Assembly: GCA_013284265.1 (NCBI GenBank)
Contig: JABTBR010000007.1
Span: forward strand, 1-64,000
Direction: 5' to 3'
Source: Oxalobacteraceae bacterium
GTDB taxonomy: Bacteria > Pseudomonadota > Gammaproteobacteria > Burkholderiales > Burkholderiaceae_D
Length of the DNA stretch: 64,000 nucleotides
The position numbers and the translations under genes were made by a program. The stretch's first letter is position 1. Every line of letters begins with the position of its first letter. Under the pieces are notes generated by a model. That model made no database searches. It was not told the DNA's origin and saw only the letters and a program-made list of their open reading frames with translations. Below, piece after piece: positions 9,429 to 18,047 of the stretch.

Positions 9429-10301
9429 TCATGTACGTTGCGCCGAAGCTTTCGCGCCTGCGCCGCGATGCTCATCGAGTTCATAGACCGTCTTGCCGCG
9501 CAGCTTCAGCGATTCCGACACATATAAAAAGTTTTCGGAATGGCCGGCAAATAGCAGCGCATCGGGCTTCATCATGGGGACAAAGCGCGCCAGGATCTTG
9601 CGCTGGGTCGCCTTGTCGAAATAAATCATCACATTGCGGCAGAAGATCACATCGAACTGGCCGCTGATGGGCCAGCTGTCGGCCAACAGATTGAGCTGCT
9701 TGAAGGTGATCAGCTGGCGCAGTTCGGGGCGCACCCGCACCATGCCCTCCTGGGCGCCCTTCCCTTTCAGGAAAAAACGCCGCGAGCGCTCGGGCGACAT
9801 CTTGTCGAGCCGGTCCAGCGTATAGACGCCGTTGGCGCCCGCGGCCAGCACATTGGTGTCGATGTCGGTGGCGATGATCTGGCACGGCGGCGTGAGTGTG
9901 TTGAAGGCCTCGCACATGGTCATGGCGATCGAATACGGTTCCTCGCCGGTGGAACTGGCCGAACACCAGATGGTGATGGGCCGGTCGCGCGCGATCTTCG
10001 CATGCTCGGCCAGCAGCGGGAAGTGATGCGCCTCGCGGAAGAAGGAAGTCAGATTGGTGGTCAGCGCATTGGTGAAGGCCTCCCACTCGTCGCCCAGGCG
10101 GCCTGCTTCCAGGTCGTCCAGATATTTTACGAAAGAAGCGATGCCGGTGGCGCGCAAACGCCGCGCCAGCCGGCTGTACACCATCTCTTGTTTGCTGTCG
10201 GCCAGCGAAATGCCGGCCCGCTTGTAGATCAGGCCGCGGACGCGTTCAAAGTCCTTGGCCGTGAAATCAAACTCCTTGACGGTGTCTCTGGATTGCGGCA
10301 T
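9429..10301 (-). CDS. cheR: Chemoreceptor methyltransferase CheR
   Basis: A 290-residue SAM-dependent methyltransferase. It has an N-terminal helical CheR_N domain (about residues 10-75: FERVRGLIYKRAGISLADSKQEMVYSRLARRLR) and the catalytic domain with CSASSTGEEPYSIAM, IIATDIDTNVL and DVIFCRNVMIYFD. It methylates receptor glutamates. The neighbouring chemoreceptor ends in a WxxF pentapeptide that tethered CheR proteins can bind. It lies 70 bases after the receptor gene and is followed tightly by cheD. Confidence 0.97.
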   Translation of the reverse strand: MPQSRDTVKEFDFTAKDFERVRGLIYKRAGISLADSKQEMVYSRLARRLRATGIASFVKYLDDLEAGRLGDEWEAFTNALTTNLTSFFREAHHFPLLAEHAKIARDRPITIWCSASSTGEEPYSIAMTMCEAFNTLTPPCQIIATDIDTNVLAAGANGVYTLDRLDKMSPERSRRFFLKGKGAQEGMVRVRPELRQLITFKQLNLLADSWPISGQFDVIFCRNVMIYFDKATQRKILARFVPMMKPDALLFAGHSENFLYVSESLKLRGKTVYELDEHRGAGAKASAQRT

Positions 10302-10371
10302 GTGTCTAACCTTTAATCAAACTGCTGGAACAATGCCTGGCTGTTGCGCGTGCTGTGAATCAAACCACGGT

Positions 10372-12102
10372 TTAAAACTCTTCCCACTCGTCGCCAGGTG
10401 CGGCCGTGGTCAGTTTTTTCGGGCTGGCCGGACGGCTCACCGCCACGGCGCGGGCCGGGGCGGCGGGCGCGGCGGCCCGTGGCGCCGGGGCCGGGGCGTG
10501 CGCCGCGGCCGGGGCGTGCGCCGCGGCGCGCGGTGCCGGACGCTTCAGCGGCTCGTCGTTCGACAGCTTGAAGATGCTGACCGCCTGCGCCAGTTTCTGC
10601 GCCTGCTCCTGCATCGACTCGGCGGCGGCGGCCGCCTGCTCGACCAGCGCGGCATTCTGCTGGGTCATCTCGTCCATCTGGGTGATGGCCTGGTTGACTT
10701 CCTCGATGCCGTTGCTCTGTTCCTGGGTGGCGGCGGTGATCTCGCCCATGATGTCGGCCACCTGCTTGATCGAGGTGACGATCAGGTCCATGGTCTGCCC
10801 CGCTTCATCGACCAGCTTGGAGCCGGCATCGACCTTGTTGACCGAGTCGCCGATCAGTTCCTTGATTTCCTTGGCCGCGCCGGCCGAGCGCTGGGCCAGG
10901 TTGCGCACTTCGGAAGCGACCACCGCGAAGCCGCGGCCCTGTTCACCGGCACGCGCCGCTTCGACCGCCGCGTTCAGCGCCAGGATGTTGGTCTGGAAGG
11001 CGATGCCGTCGATGACGCCGATAATGTCGACGATCTTGCGCGAGCTTTCCTTGATCGAGCCCATGGTATCGACCACCTGCGACACCACGGTGCCGCCCTT
11101 GACGGCGACCGAGGAGGCCGACACGGCCAGCTGGTTGGCCTGGCGGGCATTGTCGGCGTTCTGCTTGACGGTCGAGGTCAGCTCTTCCATCGAGGATGCG
11201 GTTTCTTCCAGCGAGCTGGCCTGCGACTCGGTGCGCGAGGACAGGTCGGCATTGCCGGAAGCGATTTCCTGCGAAGCGACGGTGATGGTCTCCGTACCGG
11301 AGCGCACATCGCCGACCGTCTTGGCCAGGCTGGCGTTCATGTCCTTCAGTGCCTGCAGCAGCTCACTGGTTTCATCCTTGCCTTCGACCACGACGACCGA
11401 AGTCAGTTCGCCGCCGGCCACTTTCTGGGCCACCGCCACGGCGCCCGACAGCGGCACCGTGATCGAGCGGGTGATCACGATCGCACAGGCCACGCCCATG
11501 GCCACGGCCACCGCGCCCAGCGCGAACAGGATCATCATCAGGCGGCTGTCGGCGGCGGCCGAGCCGTCCATGACTTCCTTGGCGTTTGCCTGCTGCATTT
11601 CCACCAGCTTGTTGATCAGCGCCAGCGACTGGGTATTGAGCGGATCGATGCGGCTGGCGATGACCTTGGCCGCGCCTTCGCTGTTGAACGCCAGTACCTG
11701 GCCGATCGCTTCCTTGAAGGCGGTGTCGACGTCGCGGTCGAGCGCGGCGATGTCGGCCAGGGTTTTCTTCTCGCCGTCGTTCAGGCCGAGGTTTTTCAGC
11801 TGCTCGAGCGCGGCGTCGTAGCGCTTGCGCTGTTCCTTGACCTTGCCCTCTTCTTTTTGCATCAGGCTCACGTCCGACTGCAGACCGATGTTACGCATGG
11901 CGATACCGGTTTCCAGCATCGCGCTTTTCATCGCGCCGGCCTGCAGGTTCTTGGACGTGGTCAGTTGCAGGCCCTTGGTCAACTGCGTCTTGTTGCTGTA
12001 GTTAAGGAAATTGGCCGACAGGACCATCGCCACCAGGATCAGCAGAATGACCCCGAAGCCTATCCCCAGCCGTGCGCCAATTTTGAAATTGCGTAAATTC
12101 AT
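10372..12102 (-). CDS. Methyl-accepting chemotaxis protein
   Basis: A 576-residue chemoreceptor. It has a membrane segment at about residues 11-31, a short periplasmic four-helix-bundle-type domain (about 35-185), a second membrane segment near 187-208, HAMP, then a long cytoplasmic coiled coil with the signalling tip [31 protein letters not shown](seen in full at about residue 360-390). A linker rich in Ala and Pro near the C-terminus ends in GDEWEEF: the last five residues EWEEF fit the CheR/CheB tether pattern xWxxF. Lying between cheW and cheR, it is probably a principal receptor of this cluster. Ligand unknown. Confidence 0.96.
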   Translation of the reverse strand: MNLRNFKIGARLGIGFGVILLILVAMVLSANFLNYSNKTQLTKGLQLTTSKNLQAGAMKSAMLETGIAMRNIGLQSDVSLMQKEEGKVKEQRKRYDAALEQLKNLGLNDGEKKTLADIAALDRDVDTAFKEAIGQVLAFNSEGAAKVIASRIDPLNTQSLALINKLVEMQQANAKEVMDGSAAADSRLMMILFALGAVAVAMGVACAIVITRSITVPLSGAVAVAQKVAGGELTSVVVVEGKDETSELLQALKDMNASLAKTVGDVRSGTETITVASQEIASGNADLSSRTESQASSLEETASSMEELTSTVKQNADNARQANQLAVSASSVAVKGGTVVSQVVDTMGSIKESSRKIVDIIGVIDGIAFQTNILALNAAVEAARAGEQGRGFAVVASEVRNLAQRSAGAAKEIKELIGDSVNKVDAGSKLVDEAGQTMDLIVTSIKQVADIMGEITAATQEQSNGIEEVNQAITQMDEMTQQNAALVEQAAAAAESMQEQAQKLAQAVSIFKLSNDEPLKRPAPRAAAHAPAAAHAPAPAPRAAAPAAPARAVAVSRPASPKKLTTAAPGDEWEEF

Positions 12103-12220
12103 AACAGTCTCCCTATTTGCCTATTGTGTAATGCTTGCCGCCTGGGCGCTTGCCACGCCTGGCGGATTATTCTTGAGCCGGTCATGCTGTCCTCTGCCGG
12201 GACGGTTGAGCCGGTACTGC

Positions 12221-12709
12221 CTAGGCCGCGATGGTTTCCATCAGGCCCATCTCGGAGCTCGACATCAGCTTGTCGATGTCGACCAGGATCAGCATACGCT
12301 CATCGATGGTGCCGAGTCCAATCATGTAATCGGTACTGAAGGCGGTGCCCATTTCCGGCGCCGGTTTCACCTGCTCCGGCGTGAGCGTGGTCACGTCCGA
12401 CACCGAGTCGACCACCATGCCGACGATGCGTCCGCCGATGTTCAGGATGATCACCACGGTGAACTGGTCGTAGACCGGGGTGCCGAGGTTGAACTTGATG
12501 CGCATGTCCACCACGGGAATGATGATCCCGCGCAGATTGATGACGCCCTTGATGAATTCCGGCGCGTTGGCGATCCGGGTGACGGTCTCGTAGCCGCGGA
12601 TCTCCTGGACCTTCAGGATATCGATGCCGTACTCCTCAGAGCCCAGCGTGAACGCCAGGTACTCGTGGCCGGCGATTTCTTTGGCCCCGGTGGTGAGTGC
12701 GTCTGCCAT
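12221..12709 (-). CDS. cheW: Chemotaxis coupling protein CheW
   Basis: A 162-residue protein consisting of one CheW (SH3-like) domain: [24 protein letters not shown], then [40 protein letters not shown] and the closing segment [13 protein letters not shown]. It links chemoreceptors to CheA. It follows cheA by 34 bases and precedes the chemoreceptor gene on the same strand. Confidence 0.97.
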   Translation of the reverse strand: MADALTTGAKEIAGHEYLAFTLGSEEYGIDILKVQEIRGYETVTRIANAPEFIKGVINLRGIIIPVVDMRIKFNLGTPVYDQFTVVIILNIGGRIVGMVVDSVSDVTTLTPEQVKPAPEMGTAFSTDYMIGLGTIDERMLILVDIDKLMSSSEMGLMETIAA

Positions 12710-12743
12710 GGTGGTTTCCTATTGACTGGTTAAGCTGCGTGGT

Positions 12744-14951
12744 TCAGGAAAAAATCGATTCGTCGGCCAACTGGCGCGACGAGCGTATCAGTGCTGCCAC
12801 ATCGAGAATGAGCGACACGCCGCCGTCGCCCAGGATGGTCGCGCCCGAAATGCCGGCCACCTTGCGGTAGTTCGACTCCAGGTTCTTGACCACCACCTGC
12901 TGCTGGCCGACCAGGTCGTCGATGAACAGCCCGGCCTTGCGGCCATCGGTCTCGATGATGACGATGATGCCTTCGGACGGATTGGTGAAGCGCGGCGCAA
13001 TGTCGAACATCTGGTACAGCGGCACCAGCGGCAGGTATTCGCCGCGCACCTTGACCACCGTGCCCTTGCCGGCGATTTCCTTGACGTCTTCCGGCGCCGG
13101 CTGCAGCGACTCGATCACATAGCCCAGCGGCAGGATATACACCTCCTCGCCGACCCGGATCGACATGCCGTCCAAAATCGCCAGCGTGAGCGGCAGCGAA
13201 ATCGAGATGGTCGTGCCGAAGCCCTTGGCCGAGCGGATGTCGACCACCCCGCCCATGGCGGTGATATTGCGCTTGACCACGTCCATGCCGACGCCGCGGC
13301 CGGACACATCGGTCACCGTCTCGGCCGTCGAGAAGCCCGGTGCGAAGATCAGCTGCCAGACCTCGGCGTCGCTCATGCTGTCGCTGACGGGCAGGCCGTT
13401 CTGCTCGGCCTTGGCCAGGATGCGTTCGCGGTTCAAGCCGCCGCCATCGTCCGATACTTCGATGATGATATTGCCGCCCTGATGGCTGGCCGACAGGAAC
13501 AGCCGGCCCGAATCGCTCTTGCCGGCGGCGCGCCGCACATCGGGCATCTCGATGCCGTGGTCGATGCTGTTGCGTACCAGGTGGGTCAGCGGATCGACGA
13601 TGCGTTCGATCAGGCCCTTGTCCAGTTCCGTGGCCGCGCCATTGGTGATGAAGTCGACCTTTTTGCCCAGCTTGGCGGCCAGGTCGCGCACCATGCGCGG
13701 GAAGCGCGAGAACACGAAGTCCATCGGCATCATGCGGATCGACATCACCGCTTCCTGCAGGTCGCGGGTATTGCGGGTCAGCTGGCTGACGCTGTTGAGC
13801 AGGCGCTCGTGCTTCATCGGGTCGAGCGTGTCGACGCGCTGCTCGATCATCGCCTGGGTGATCACCAGCTCGCCCACCAGATTGATCAGCTGGTCGACTT
13901 TTTCGATCGACACGCGGATCGACTGCGATTCGGCGCCACCGCCGGCCGCGCCCTTGCCCGGTTTCTTTTCCTGTTCCTCGGCGGCCACCGCCACCGCCAC
14001 GGCCTGGGCTTGCGCCTGCGGGCTCGCTTCGGCCTCCACGCCGGCCACCGCGCGGATCTGTTCGATCGGCTGGAAGAAACCATAGCCGCGCGCGTCGTCC
14101 GCGCCATCGGCGGCGGCGCTGCGGATCTCGGCCAGCGGCTGGAAGAAGCCATAGCCCGGCGAGCCGGGGGTGCCTGGCACGCTCGGGTGCAGCTCGACCT
14201 CGTCGAAGAAGCCGTAGCCGATATCGCTCTCCACCTTGGAGCGCTCGGCGTTTTCCTTCTTGGCCTGCTTCTCGGTCAGGGCCGGCAGCTCGGTGACGAT
14301 CATCTCGTCCGGATTGAGCACGAAGGAGCAGATCGCGATGATGTCGTCCAGGCTCTCGTGGGTGGTGACGACCATCGCGTTGCGGTCGCGGTCGAGCGGG
14401 GTAATGGACACATGGCCCATCAGTCCCAGCTCGGCGCCCAGCGCCGTCACTTCCCGGTGCACCATGGCCGGCAGTTCGAGCCGGTAGCGCCGTCCGCCGC
14501 TATGGTCGACCACCTTGGCCTCGGCCGCGAAGCTGGCCACCGGCGCCAGCGCGGCCACCGGCACGTCCTGCGACAGCGACTGCAGCATCATGCGCACATT
14601 GGCCACGGCATCCTGGTCGACGGCCGAACCCAGACGGTGACCGTCGAGCTGCATCTTGAGGATGTCCTTGGCCGCCAGGAAGGCGTCCACGTGTTCGGAC
14701 GTGAGCGCCATCTCGCCCTTGCGGATGCGGTCGAGCAGCGACTCCAGGATGTGGGTCACTTCGGTCATGTCGGTCACGCCGAACGTGGAAGCGCCACCCT
14801 TGACGGAATGGGCGGTACGGAAGATCGCGTTCAGATCTTCCGCATCGGGCGCTTCGATGTCGACGGCCAGCAGCAGCCGTTCCATTTCAGCCAGCAGTTC
14901 CTCGGCCTCATCGAAAAAGACCTGGAAAAACTGGCTTATATCGATGGTCAT
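12744..14951 (-). CDS. cheA: Chemotaxis histidine kinase CheA
   Basis: A 735-residue kinase. The HPt domain (residues 1 to about 105) has the phospho-acceptor His48 in FRTAHSVKGGASTFG. Next come a region of about 130 residues that could be P2 (LDDIIAICSFVLNPDEMIV), a low-complexity linker, the dimerisation helices, the ATP-binding domain (LVRNSIDHGIEMP, VSDDGGGL, GRGVGMDVV) and a C-terminal CheW-like domain. The linker contains three copies of GYGFF at residues 245, 266 and 289; the last two are followed by QPLAEIR and QPIEQIR. It receives signals through CheW and phosphorylates CheY and CheB. It is followed by cheW. Confidence 0.97.
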   Translation of the reverse strand: MTIDISQFFQVFFDEAEELLAEMERLLLAVDIEAPDAEDLNAIFRTAHSVKGGASTFGVTDMTEVTHILESLLDRIRKGEMALTSEHVDAFLAAKDILKMQLDGHRLGSAVDQDAVANVRMMLQSLSQDVPVAALAPVASFAAEAKVVDHSGGRRYRLELPAMVHREVTALGAELGLMGHVSITPLDRDRNAMVVTTHESLDDIIAICSFVLNPDEMIVTELPALTEKQAKKENAERSKVESDIGYGFFDEVELHPSVPGTPGSPGYGFFQPLAEIRSAAADGADDARGYGFFQPIEQIRAVAGVEAEASPQAQAQAVAVAVAAEEQEKKPGKGAAGGGAESQSIRVSIEKVDQLINLVGELVITQAMIEQRVDTLDPMKHERLLNSVSQLTRNTRDLQEAVMSIRMMPMDFVFSRFPRMVRDLAAKLGKKVDFITNGAATELDKGLIERIVDPLTHLVRNSIDHGIEMPDVRRAAGKSDSGRLFLSASHQGGNIIIEVSDDGGGLNRERILAKAEQNGLPVSDSMSDAEVWQLIFAPGFSTAETVTDVSGRGVGMDVVKRNITAMGGVVDIRSAKGFGTTISISLPLTLAILDGMSIRVGEEVYILPLGYVIESLQPAPEDVKEIAGKGTVVKVRGEYLPLVPLYQMFDIAPRFTNPSEGIIVIIETDGRKAGLFIDDLVGQQQVVVKNLESNYRKVAGISGATILGDGGVSLILDVAALIRSSRQLADESIFS

Positions 14952-14996
14952 GGTGATACTCCGTGAAGTTCGCTCAGCATCATTGCGCTCACATCC

Positions 14997-15362
14997 TCAG
15001 CCGATGACCTTTTTCACTACCTCGATAAGCCGTTGCGGATCGAAGGGCTTGACCAGCCAGCCATTGGCGCCGGCCGCCTTGCCCTTGGCCTTCATCTCGT
15101 CCGACGACTCGGTGGTCAGCATCAGGATAGGCGTCTTCTGATAGGTCGGCAGCTCGCGCAGCAGCTTGATCAGCTGCAGGCCGTCCATGCGCGGCATGTT
15201 CTGGTCGGTCAGCACCAGGTCGACGCTTTGCAACTTGGCTTTTTCCAGTCCATCCTGGCCATCGACCGCTTCGACGACCTGATAGCCGGCCGCTTTCAGG
15301 CTGAACGCGACCATCTGGCGCAGGGAACTGGAATCATCAACTGCAAGTATTGTCTTGGCCAT
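14997..15362 (-). CDS. CheY-like response regulator upstream of cheA
   Basis: A 121-residue single receiver domain: AVDDSSSLRQM, phospho-acceptor D53 in LTDQNMPRMDG, Thr in MLTTESSDE and Lys in LVKPFDPQRL. The ATG at 15362 (MAKTILAVDD) is the standard start; the open frame continues upstream to 15401 without support. It resembles the CheY2-type regulators that often precede cheA. With two receivers (here and at 7171) and two CheZ-like proteins, one receiver may drive the motor while this one acts as a phosphate sink or has another target. It lies between the CheZ-like gene and cheA. Confidence 0.93.
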   Translation of the reverse strand: MAKTILAVDDSSSLRQMVAFSLKAAGYQVVEAVDGQDGLEKAKLQSVDLVLTDQNMPRMDGLQLIKLLRELPTYQKTPILMLTTESSDEMKAKGKAAGANGWLVKPFDPQRLIEVVKKVIG

Positions 15363-15432
15363 CTTTGCTCTCACTATGTAAATTCCGGGCGGGTAGCCCA
15401 CTTTTTTGAACGAACGATCGAGGGGACGCGTG

Positions 15433-15981
15433 CTAGAACAGCTCGATGTCGCCGCTCTCCAAATGCTTTTGACTGACGGCTTTGCGCAGGACGCTGCGCA
15501 GTTCCAGACTCTGAATCGCCAGCGCCATGCTGACCTTGCCCAACAGATCGACTATTTCCTCGTTGTCGCTTTCAGGCAACATCTCGGCGCCATGCGCGCC
15601 CAGCGTGCCCAGGAACTCGCGCAGGCCGGTCACGCGCTTGAGCGTGCGGTCCAGCAGCTGGCTGGTCATGTCCTGGAACTGCATGCTGGTGATGGCGGCG
15701 TTGACATAGCCGCCCACCTGGGCGTGCAGCGCCTCCAGTTTGGCCTTGTCTTCCGGGGCCGGGGTACCGCCCGCCAGCAGCAGGCCGATGGTGTCCTGCT
15801 GGGCGCTGACCGCTTCATGGATGGCCATGAAGTTGAAGGACAATTTTTCAATCGCCTCTTCCAGCAGCAAGCCGGTCTGGATCAGATCGGTCTCGACTTC
15901 GGTCAAATGTTTTTTCCCGTGGTCGGACACACCCGACAGCAGGCGTTTTACGTGGGAACCAAGGATTTTTTTTCTGGTCAT
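15433..15981 (-). CDS. CheZ-like chemotaxis protein (candidate second CheY-P phosphatase)
   Basis: A 182-residue helical protein. Residues 100-118 read MQFQDMTSQLLDRTLKRVT, which aligns with the CheZ catalytic helix (MAQDFQDLTGQVIKRVT in the cheZ of this window), keeping both catalytic positions, here Asp104 and Gln108. The C-terminus, LESGDIELF, is acidic and ends in a hydrophobic pair, like a shortened CheY-binding tail. The start at 15981 (MTRKKILGSH) is preferred; the open frame reaches into motB. It sits between motB and the CheY-like regulator. Catalysis and CheY binding are inferences from the motif; the rest of the protein is unlike canonical CheZ. Confidence 0.8.
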   Translation of the reverse strand: MTRKKILGSHVKRLLSGVSDHGKKHLTEVETDLIQTGLLLEEAIEKLSFNFMAIHEAVSAQQDTIGLLLAGGTPAPEDKAKLEALHAQVGGYVNAAITSMQFQDMTSQLLDRTLKRVTGLREFLGTLGAHGAEMLPESDNEEIVDLLGKVSMALAIQSLELRSVLRKAVSQKHLESGDIELF

Positions 15982-16024
15982 AACAGTCTCGTTCTTCTCA
16001 AACAGTCTCGGGTCATGCCCTGGA

Positions 16025-16954
16025 CTACTTCCTGCCCGGCGCCGCCGCGGCTGCTGGCGGTTGCTGTTCCACACCCACATCCATTTTGCTGGCGCCTTCC
16101 CTGACGACGCTTTCCTCGGCCTTCTTGTTCATCACGATGATGCTGATGCGCCGGTTGACCGGACTGAAGGGGTCGGCCTTGTCCAGGTGCGCCGCCGCGG
16201 CCAGCCCGACCACGCGCATGATCTTGTTCTCGCCCAGGCCGCCGATGACCAGCTCGCGCCGCGAAGCGTTGGCGCGGTCGGCCGACAGTTCCCAGTTGCT
16301 GTAACCGACGTCGCTCAGGTAGGGCGTGGAGTCGGTATGGCCGGACAGGCCGATCTTGTTCGGCACGTCATTCAATACGAAGCCTATCTCATGCAAGATT
16401 TCTCGGGTGTACGGTTGCAGCTCGGCTTTAGCCAGCGCAAACATCGGCCGATTTTGTTCATCGACAATCTGGATCCGCAAACCCTCGCTGGTGAAATCGA
16501 GCAGCAGCTGGTTCTTGTATTTCTTCAGCAGCGGGTTCGATTCGATCTTGGCCTCGATCTTTTCCTTCAGCGCCTGCAGCCGCAGATTTTCTTCGCGCTC
16601 GAGCGCCGCCTTGGCCGCCGTCAGGTTGTAATTCTTCTTGATCGCGGGATCGTCGCCGGCCTTGACCTGGCCGTCGCGCCGGGTCAGGTCCTTGCCGCCG
16701 CCGGTCACCAGCGAGGCGCTGTCGCCGCTGCCGGCGCCGCCCTGCATGGCCACTTTCAGCGGCGTCTTGAAGTATTCGGAAATGCCGTTCAGATCGCCCT
16801 TGGTGGTCGAGCCCAGCAGCCACATCAGCAGGAAGAAGGCCATCATCGCCGTCACGAAGTCGGCATACGCGATCTTCCAGGCGCCGCCGTGGTGGCCGCC
16901 GGCGGTTTTCTTGATGCGTTTGACTATGATAGGCCGCAAGCCTTCGTCAGCCAT
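16025..16954 (-). CDS. motB: Flagellar motor stator protein MotB
   Basis: A 309-residue protein with a short basic N-terminus and one membrane helix, YADFVTAMMAFFLLMWLLG, containing the proton-binding Asp32. A plug/linker region rich in Gly, Ser and charged residues follows (residues 55-150), and then an OmpA-like peptidoglycan-binding domain (IGLSGHTDSTPYL, NWELSADRANASRRELV, RRISIIVM). It forms the proton-driven stator with MotA. It starts 52 bases after motA. The Ala/Pro-rich C-terminal tail is typical for betaproteobacteria. Confidence 0.97.
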   Translation of the reverse strand: MADEGLRPIIVKRIKKTAGGHHGGAWKIAYADFVTAMMAFFLLMWLLGSTTKGDLNGISEYFKTPLKVAMQGGAGSGDSASLVTGGGKDLTRRDGQVKAGDDPAIKKNYNLTAAKAALEREENLRLQALKEKIEAKIESNPLLKKYKNQLLLDFTSEGLRIQIVDEQNRPMFALAKAELQPYTREILHEIGFVLNDVPNKIGLSGHTDSTPYLSDVGYSNWELSADRANASRRELVIGGLGENKIMRVVGLAAAAHLDKADPFSPVNRRISIIVMNKKAEESVVREGASKMDVGVEQQPPAAAAAPGRK

Positions 16955-17006
16955 GGCGTTTCCCTGGATTCCTGGTGGTGTCGGTGTTTGCCGGATTCAT
17001 ACGGGC

Positions 17007-17867
17007 TTATTTCGACTTCGATTTCTTGATGTGTTCCTCCAGCTCGGCGAACGAAGGACGCTCCGTCGAGTACAGCACCTTGCGGCCAAATTCCACCGCC
17101 AGCGCGGGCGCATAGCCGTTCAAGCTGGCCAGCAGGGTCACTTTCACGCACTGGAACATCTTGGTCGACTCTTCCAGCTTCTGTTCCAGCAAGCTCGACA
17201 GCGGACCGACGAAACCGTAAGCGAGCAAAATCCCCAGGAAGGTACCGACCAGGGCATGTGCGATCAGCATGCCCAGCTCGGCCGGCGGTATCCCCACCGA
17301 CTCCATCGTGTGCACCACCCCCATCACGGCCGCGACGATACCGAACGCCGGCAGGCCGTCGCCCAGCTTGGCGATGCAGTGGGCCGGCACCGCGCCCTCG
17401 TGGTGGTGGGTTTCAATCTCGTTGTCCATCAGGTTTTCGATCTGGAAGGCATCCATATTCCCCGACACCATCAGGCGCAGGTAATCGGTCATGAACTCGA
17501 CGATATGGTGGTCTTCCAGCACGGCCGGATACTTGCTGAACAGCGGGCTGTCGGTGGGACGATCGATATCGCCCTCGATCGACATCAAGCCTTCCTTGCG
17601 TACCTTGGACAGGACGTCGAACAGCAGCGACATCATCTCCATATATAAATCTTTGGTGTAGCGCGAACCCTTGAACAGCGATGGCAGCGCGGCCAGCGTG
17701 GCCTTGATCGCCTTGCCATTATTCCCGACCAGAAAAGCACCAGCCGCAGCGCCGCCGATCATCAGCAGCTCCAGCGGCTGGAACAGTGCGGCAACGTGGC
17801 CGCCGGCCATCGCAAAGCCCCCGAACACCGAGGCCATGACGATTACGTATCCTAAAATGACTAACAA
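17007..17867 (-). CDS. motA: Flagellar motor stator protein MotA (TTG start)
   Basis: A 286-residue membrane protein. The canonical N-terminus of MotA, LVILGYVIVMASVFGGFAMAGG, is preceded here by TTG rather than ATG. The TTG at 17867 has a good GGGGAG ribosome-binding site nine bases upstream, and the open frame further upstream (to 18026) has no MotA-like sequence. Four membrane segments and the cytoplasmic loop (KEGLMSIEGDIDRP) are present, as is the functional Pro-containing segment LPAFGIVAAVMGVVHTM. It conducts protons with MotB to drive flagellar rotation. motB follows. Confidence 0.95.
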   Translation of the reverse strand: MLVILGYVIVMASVFGGFAMAGGHVAALFQPLELLMIGGAAAGAFLVGNNGKAIKATLAALPSLFKGSRYTKDLYMEMMSLLFDVLSKVRKEGLMSIEGDIDRPTDSPLFSKYPAVLEDHHIVEFMTDYLRLMVSGNMDAFQIENLMDNEIETHHHEGAVPAHCIAKLGDGLPAFGIVAAVMGVVHTMESVGIPPAELGMLIAHALVGTFLGILLAYGFVGPLSSLLEQKLEESTKMFQCVKVTLLASLNGYAPALAVEFGRKVLYSTERPSFAELEEHIKKSKSK

Positions 17868-18047
17868 GTGTGCAGACTCCCCAAGTGATAGATGAGTGCG
17901 GCGCGGCGCGGAAAAATGGCGCTGGCGCTGGCGGCAACTGTACGGAGTTCGCCCCTCACAATCTACGCGGAATTCGTTAAATTTACGTGTGGAACTACAA
18001 TAACGTGAGACAGGGCATTGCGGCAAGCAAATAACAGCAAATGATGC

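Noticed and set aside
10255..12096. 613-residue plus-strand open frame opposite the chemoreceptor, and similar long antisense frames over cheA, cheB, htpG and others
   Set aside because: All show the same antisense composition with no recognisable family, while the opposite strand holds clear genes in operon order.
17868..18047. Possible sigma28 (FliA) promoter upstream of motA: TAAATTT followed by GCGTAGAT
   Set aside because: The spacer is about two bases too short and the -10 part departs from GCCGATAA, so I did not annotate it.
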